A stretch of 24,780 nucleotides of DNA from the NCBI GenBank assembly GCA_902470365.1, contig CABRFZ010000029.1:1-24780 (forward strand), in the 5' to 3' direction. The notes beneath the pieces are model-generated. The model did not search any database. It was not told the origin of the DNA and was given only the letters and a program-made list of their open reading frames with translations. Of the stretch, positions 21,078 through 24,780 are shown piece by piece. A program made the position numbers and the translations under genes. Origin of the DNA: an uncultured Collinsella sp. (GTDB lineage: Bacteria; Actinomycetota; Coriobacteriia; Coriobacteriales; Coriobacteriaceae). Position 1 is the first letter of the stretch, and the number at the start of each line of letters is the position of its first letter.

Positions 21078-21719
21078 TTAGGCTGTTAGATCGAGTTCGT
21101 AGAGGAAGCTTTCGCGCGGCATGTCGTGACGGCGCTCTTCGCGGTTGGCGCGGTGCGTGGCCGTGCGCTTAAAGCCGTGCAGCTCGTAGAACTTCCACGA
21201 GCAGTTGGAGTCGGTGTACAGGTGCGCCCTCGTCGCTCCAAGCGAGGACAGGTGCGAGACCGCGGCATCGAGCAGAACCGTGCCAACGCCCAGGCCATGG
21301 ACATCGCGATCCACGGCAAGCAGCGTGACCTCGTTGTCGTGCGGCAACGGGCTGCTCTCGAGCAGGCGGTTGTTGGTTCGGATGGTTGCGCGCACAAACG
21401 AGAGATACTCGGCGCACGCATCGGGCTCTAGCTCACGCATCTGCGATAGCAGCGCGCGTTCGGTATCCATCCAATGCTCGTTGATAGTGGCGCCGGAGCT
21501 CTGTCCCGCACGCGCGAGCGAAATGCCACGCGCCTGACCGTCGATTACGGCAACCTGTGAAAACGTCGACGACGAAAGGCAATAGGCGAGGTCGCACGCG
21601 GCCTCAAGGCGGTTGTACTCATCGTTATCCGAATTGTTATGCCAAAGCTGCTGCAGAATCAGCGCGATGGCGTCGAAGTCTTCGGTATCAAACGGTCGGT
21701 AGAGAACCCGCGAGACCAT
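21078..21719 (-). CDS. GNAT family N-acetyltransferase
   Basis: The 213-residue protein has the GNAT fold in its C-terminal half. The acetyl-CoA loop motif A is LLAVDRDVHGLGVGTVLL, with the helix VSHLSSLGATRAHLYTDSNC after it. Motif B follows as WKFYELHGFKRT. The N-terminal ~80 residues are less typical. The ATG at 21719 has AAAGAGG a few bases upstream. The acetyl acceptor cannot be predicted. It is a single-gene unit, divergent from purH, and converges on the repeat cluster after DUF2207. Confidence 0.82.
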   Translation of the reverse strand: MVSRVLYRPFDTEDFDAIALILQQLWHNNSDNDEYNRLEAACDLAYCLSSSTFSQVAVIDGQARGISLARAGQSSGATINEHWMDTERALLSQMRELEPDACAEYLSFVRATIRTNNRLLESSPLPHDNEVTLLAVDRDVHGLGVGTVLLDAAVSHLSSLGATRAHLYTDSNCSWKFYELHGFKRTATHRANREERRHDMPRESFLYELDLTA

Positions 21720-21877
21720 GGTGCCTCTTTCTTTTGCGGATGCATATCGAGCACAGTTCTACCACGCCATTGGCATCTAATTATGGTGCCCCTGTGTTCC
21801 ATGAACTCACCGTGCCCGGTGCCATGCCCATCCCCTCCGCTCGCAAACTTTTTCTGCACATGCGCCCGTTGCGGGGT

Positions 21878-21887
21878 GCATCGATGC
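21878..21887. promoter_or_regulatory. Palindrome in the GNAT-purH intergenic region
   Basis: GCATCGATGC is a perfect 10-bp palindrome, followed at once by a near repeat (GCTCGATGCGC). It lies in the 277-bp divergent gap, just before a weak -10-like TACATT (21899-21904). It could be a repressor site for purH. I see no ZTP-riboswitch pattern in the gap. Confidence 0.25.
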
Positions 21888-21996
21888 GCTCGATGCGCTA
21901 CATTAAATCAGTATTTTCAATGCCGCTGCGCGAGCGCTGCAGATCGACGTATCACCGACTCACAGAGCACGGCGGCGTACCAGACAGGAGGACTGC

Positions 21997-23604
21997 ATGG
22001 GATCTGATGTGAAGATCGCACGCGCGTTGATCTCGGTTACCGATAAGACGGGCGTCGTCGATTTCGCACGGACGCTGGTTGACGACTTTGGCGTCGAGAT
22101 CATCTCTACGGGCGGCACGGCCCGTGCCATCGAGGACGCGGGCATTCCCGTAACCCCCATCGAGGAGTTCACGGGCTATCCCGAGATGATGGACGGCCGC
22201 GTTAAGACCCTGCACCCCAAGGTTCATGGCGCGCTGCTGGCCCGCCGCGATTCCGAGCAGCACATGCAGGAGGCGGCTCAGCACGGCATTAAGCTGATCG
22301 ACCTGGTCGTCGTCAACCTGTACGAGTTCGAGAAGACCGTTGCCAACCCCGAGGTCACCTTCGCGGACGCTATCGAGCACATCGACATCGGTGGCCCCTC
22401 CATGCTGCGCTCTGCTGCCAAGAACGCCGCGAGCGTTACCGTCATCTCCGACCCGGCCGACTATGATGCCGTCCTGGCCGAGATGCACGAGACCGGTGGC
22501 TGCACCACGCTTTCCACCCGTCGTCGCCTGCAGGTGAAGGTCTACCAGACCACCGCCGCCTACGACACGGCTATCTCCCGTTGGCTTGCCGCCCAGGCAA
22601 GCGACGTGGCGGACACCTCTGCCAAGCTCGAGATTTCGCTGGAGAAGGTCGACGACCTGCGCTATGGCGAGAACCCGCAGCAGAAGGCCACGGTCTATCG
22701 CTTTGCCGAGGGCTGCGAGAACACCGCGAGCTCGCAGTTCCCGCTCGTGGGCTCCGAGCAGATCCAGGGCAAGCCGCTCAGCTACAACAACTATCTGGAT
22801 GCCGACGCCGCCTGGAACCTGGTCCGCGAGTTCGACGAGCCGGCCTGCGTGATCCTCAAGCACCAAAACCCCTGCGGTTCCGCCGTTGCCGAGGACATCA
22901 CGGCCGCCTACGATCGCGCCTTCGCCTGCGATCCCAAGAGCGCCTTTGGCGGCATCATCGCCTGCAACCGCGAGGTTCCCTTTGAGCTGGTTGAGCACTT
23001 TGCCGATCAGAACAAGCAGTTCGTCGAGGTCATCATCGCCCCGAGCTACACCGACGAGGCGCTCGAGCGCATGGCCAAGCGCCCCAACCTGCGCGTGTTG
23101 GCTACCGGCGGCGTGGACCACGGCGCCCAGGTGGAGCTGCGCTCCGTCGACGGCGGCATGCTGGTGCAGGAAGTCGACCACGTGACCGAGGACCCCGCGA
23201 CCTTTACGTTCCCCACCGACCGCAAGCCCACCGACGCCGAGATGGCCGAGCTCGAGTTTGCCTGGAAGGTCTGCAAGGGCGTCAAGTCCAACGCCATCCT
23301 GGTCTCCAAGGGCAAGGCCGGCATTGGCATGGGTCCGGGTCAGCCCAACCGCGTTGACTCCGCACTGCTGGCCTGCGAGCGCGCCGAGGACTTCTGCGAG
23401 CGCGAGGGCGTGGAGAAGGGCGGCTTTGCCTGTGCAAGCGACGCGTTCTTCCCGTTCCGCGACAACGTCGACGTGCTTGCCGCGCACGGCGTGACCTGCA
23501 TCATTCAGCCCGGCGGCTCCAAGCGCGACGACGAGAGCATCCAGGCCTGCAATGAGCATGGCATCGCGATGGTGTTCACCGGAGCCAGGCATTTCCGTCA
23601 CTAA
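21997..23604 (+). CDS. purH: Bifunctional AICAR formyltransferase/IMP cyclohydrolase PurH
   Basis: PurH makes IMP by formylating AICAR and closing the ring, the last two steps of purine synthesis. The 535-residue protein is full length. The N-terminal cyclohydrolase domain has ISVTDKTGVVDFA, STGGTARAI and DGRVKTLHPKVHGALL. The C-terminal formyltransferase domain has LRYGENPQQKA, KHQNPCG, DPKSAFGGIIACNR and the SDAFFPFRDNVD segment. CAGGAGGA precedes the ATG. AICAR also comes from HisF in this window, so the two pathways meet here chemically. A 679-codon antisense frame is a shadow. Confidence 0.97.
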   Translation: MGSDVKIARALISVTDKTGVVDFARTLVDDFGVEIISTGGTARAIEDAGIPVTPIEEFTGYPEMMDGRVKTLHPKVHGALLARRDSEQHMQEAAQHGIKLIDLVVVNLYEFEKTVANPEVTFADAIEHIDIGGPSMLRSAAKNAASVTVISDPADYDAVLAEMHETGGCTTLSTRRRLQVKVYQTTAAYDTAISRWLAAQASDVADTSAKLEISLEKVDDLRYGENPQQKATVYRFAEGCENTASSQFPLVGSEQIQGKPLSYNNYLDADAAWNLVREFDEPACVILKHQNPCGSAVAEDITAAYDRAFACDPKSAFGGIIACNREVPFELVEHFADQNKQFVEVIIAPSYTDEALERMAKRPNLRVLATGGVDHGAQVELRSVDGGMLVQEVDHVTEDPATFTFPTDRKPTDAEMAELEFAWKVCKGVKSNAILVSKGKAGIGMGPGQPNRVDSALLACERAEDFCEREGVEKGGFACASDAFFPFRDNVDVLAAHGVTCIIQPGGSKRDDESIQACNEHGIAMVFTGARHFRH

Positions 23605-23633
23605 GTTCCGCCCTGGGACAAAATAATCTCTGC

Positions 23634-23669
23634 AAAAGACGGCTGCTCCGTTTGGAGGGCCGTCTTTTT
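23634..23669 (+). terminator. Intrinsic terminator after purH
   Basis: AAAAGACGGC (23634-23643) pairs with GCCGTCTTTT (23659-23668), with an inner CTCC-GTTT-GGAG hairpin, and is followed by T. The next gene's promoter begins at its T-tract. Confidence 0.9.
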
Positions 23670-23677
23670 GGTATAAG
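23669..23677 (+). promoter_or_regulatory. Extended -10 promoter abutting the purH terminator
   Basis: TGGTATAAG fits TGnTATAAT with one mismatch, directly after the terminator T-tract. The start of transcription would lie near 23684. That favours the ATG at 23710 (AAAGG seven bases upstream) over the in-frame ATG at 23686. Confidence 0.5.
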
Positions 23678-23709
23678 AGGACGGAATGACTAACACGAAA
23701 GGTACAACC

Positions 23710-24417
23710 ATGCCCCAGATTGATGATGCCGAGCTGTTTGGCAATGCCGAGGATCAGCGTGCGTACGAGGACTTTTGCGCCAATCAGGAGGCGGTCGAGA
23801 AGTTCACGCTCGACAAGCCCGCGCTTGTCTGCCGTTGGCGCATGTCCAACAAAAAGGTGCCCATGCTCAACCGCCACATTCGCGCACTGTCCGAGCGCCT
23901 GGTGCAGGGCGAGCCGCTTACCCATAACATGCTCAGCTGGGCTAAACAGCACGTTGAGTGGTCGCTTGCCGAGGGCGATTACACTGCGCACGACGGCGTA
24001 CTCATGCTGGTGATCGACGTCAATGGCAACGCCGCCATGACGGTGGGCGAGTACGAGCCGCTGGCCGATACGTCGGCTAAGGCGCTACGTGCCCGCTCCG
24101 CCGAGGCCCGCTCCGAGGCCGACGAAACCGGCGTGGCGCCCGAGCTGCTCGCCGCCGTCGATAACGGCGAGCTGGCCTTTGTGGCGCCGGCGGACGAGTG
24201 CCTGTGCGGCACGGCGACGCTCATCGAGCAGCTGGCCCAGACCAAGGGCATCCCGGTCACGCGCGTAGACATTCCCGCGCAGCTCAAGGGTGCGCTGTTT
24301 CTGGTGAGCGACGAGCACGGTGTGGTTGCCGCCGCCGACTCCGACGCCGCCGACTCCGACGCCGCCACGGTCGCCTTCTTCGCCGAAGGCTACGAAAAGC
24401 TCCGTGCCCGCCGCTAA
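23710..24417 (+). CDS. Hypothetical protein, no family recognised
   Basis: The 235-residue soluble protein has no signal peptide or transmembrane segment. It begins MPQIDDAELFGNAEDQRAYEDF. There is a moderately charged middle region with WSLAEGDYTAHDGVLMLVIDVNG, which might be a strand-rich core. A Ser/Ala/Glu-rich linker follows, then LCGTATLIEQLAQ. Near the C-terminus, ADSDAADSDA is encoded by a 15-bp tandem repeat, which suggests a flexible stretch. Codon use is like the neighbours, so it is probably a native gene. The start at 23710 rests on the AAAGG ribosome site. An extended -10 promoter lies just upstream. Confidence 0.65.
   Translation: MPQIDDAELFGNAEDQRAYEDFCANQEAVEKFTLDKPALVCRWRMSNKKVPMLNRHIRALSERLVQGEPLTHNMLSWAKQHVEWSLAEGDYTAHDGVLMLVIDVNGNAAMTVGEYEPLADTSAKALRARSAEARSEADETGVAPELLAAVDNGELAFVAPADECLCGTATLIEQLAQTKGIPVTRVDIPAQLKGALFLVSDEHGVVAAADSDAADSDAATVAFFAEGYEKLRARR
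24334..24366 (+). repeat. 15-bp tandem repeat inside the hypothetical gene
   Basis: GCCGACTCCGACGCC occurs twice in tandem (24334-24348, 24349-24363), followed by GCC. It encodes ADSDA repeats and may vary in copy number between strains. Confidence 0.7.
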
Positions 24418-24431
24418 ATGATGTTTCTGGG

Positions 24432-24461
24432 ACGGGGATTAAAAACTCATTTAATTCCCGT
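24432..24461. repeat. 12-bp hairpin after the hypothetical gene
   Basis: ACGGGGATTAAA (24432-24443) pairs with TTTAATTCCCGT (24450-24461), with one G-U pair and a six-base loop. There is no T-tract, so it is a doubtful terminator; it may still stabilise or end the RNA. Confidence 0.5.
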
Positions 24462-24590
24462 GCTCGTCGCGAGCGAGGGGCAAGCCTCTGCCACTCGCGA
24501 ACAGTTCTGTCACTTTGGTGCCGCGTGAGGCGCGTATCTGCGGATCCGCGGTCATAATGGGGCAAGACAACCAAGAGGGGGGCGGAATCC

Positions 24591-24780
24591 ATGGCGCTAA
24601 TCTATATCGTTGAGGACGACGAACCCATTCGTCGTGAGCTTGTCGACATTCTTGCCCGCGCCGGGTTTGAAATCGAGGCCTGCGAATCATTCGAGCACGT
24701 CTCGCGCGATATTCTCGCTGCCGCACCCGACCTGGTGCTGCTCGACCTCACGCTTCCCGTCAAGGACGGCCAGCATATCT
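24591..24780 (+). CDS. Response regulator, N-terminal fragment (gene runs off the window)
   Basis: The first 63 codons encode a receiver domain start: MALIYIVEDDEPIRRELVDIL gives the acidic pocket (Glu8, Asp9, Asp10), and LVLLDLTLPVKDG carries the phospho-accepting Asp52. AGAGGGGGGCGG precedes the ATG. CATAAT (24553-24558) is a possible -10. The output domain and any partner kinase lie beyond the end. It is a second two-component regulator, distinct from the one at 14687. Confidence 0.88.
   Translation, partial: MALIYIVEDDEPIRRELVDILARAGFEIEACESFEHVSRDILAAAPDLVLLDLTLPVKDGQHI

Noticed and set aside
21720..21996. A ZTP (pfl) riboswitch before purH
   Set aside because: I looked for the conserved pseudoknot pieces and did not find them; a covariance-model search would settle this.
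21952..23991. A 679-codon minus-strand frame opposite purH
   Set aside because: PurH on the plus strand has complete motifs and a strong ribosome site. The antisense frame has repetitive Leu/Val/Gly/His composition typical of a shadow.

Overview
The window looks like chromosomal sequence from a high-GC, Gram-positive gut-type actinobacterium of the class Coriobacteriia, most likely Collinsella or a close relative. This is inferred from overall gene content, strong G/C preference at third codon positions, AGGAGG-type ribosome binding sites and the general look of the proteins. No rRNA or marker search was possible. Most of the window is ordinary core metabolism. The accessory signal lies in several families of palindromic repeats between genes and in a small island beside a tRNA-Leu gene.

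Region 1 (1-4115): the distal half of a histidine operon, hisH-hisA-hisF-hisI-hisE, all on the plus strand. A convergent PHP-type histidinol-phosphatase gene (hisJ/hisK class) follows, so the pathway from PRFAR to histidinol is nearly covered here. The hisE-hisJ junction is occupied by a single 33-bp palindromic repeat.

Region 2 (4116-9860): a divergent intergenic region with a large perfect inverted repeat, then a stand-alone LarC C-terminal-domain gene, a YfcE-like phosphodiesterase, mazG and a terminator. Next come eno with its own leader and terminator, a DivIC/FtsB-like septum protein and a Ppx/GppA phosphatase.

Region 3 (9861-11840): an accessory island with one minus-strand DUF4143 AAA ATPase gene. 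It is bracketed by two related palindromes. Upstream of it are 33-bp tandem repeats and an 86-bp duplication made of the 3' end of tRNA-Leu(UAA) plus its terminator, followed by the intact tRNA gene.

Region 4 (11872-18429): a membrane-anchored helical-repeat protein (minus strand), an orphan PTS EIIB plus a VOC-domain protein (plus strand), and a minus-strand operon of a DUF4342 membrane protein, an OmpR-type regulator and a histidine kinase. A small two-helix membrane protein, a metallophosphoesterase and a convergent, apparently leaderless gluQ gene complete it.

Region 5 (18430-24780): a roughly 515-bp structured intergenic stretch, a DUF2207 membrane protein with a Gly-rich tail, a compound repeat cluster, a minus-strand GNAT acetyltransferase and purH. 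A hypothetical gene follows whose promoter abuts the purH terminator. The window ends in the first 63 codons of another response regulator.

I found no CRISPR array, integrase, transposase, prophage or recognisable defence cassette. The most original signals are the modular repeat families, the palindrome-bracketed ATPase island, the tRNA 3'-end duplication, and the orphan PTS EIIB-VOC pair.
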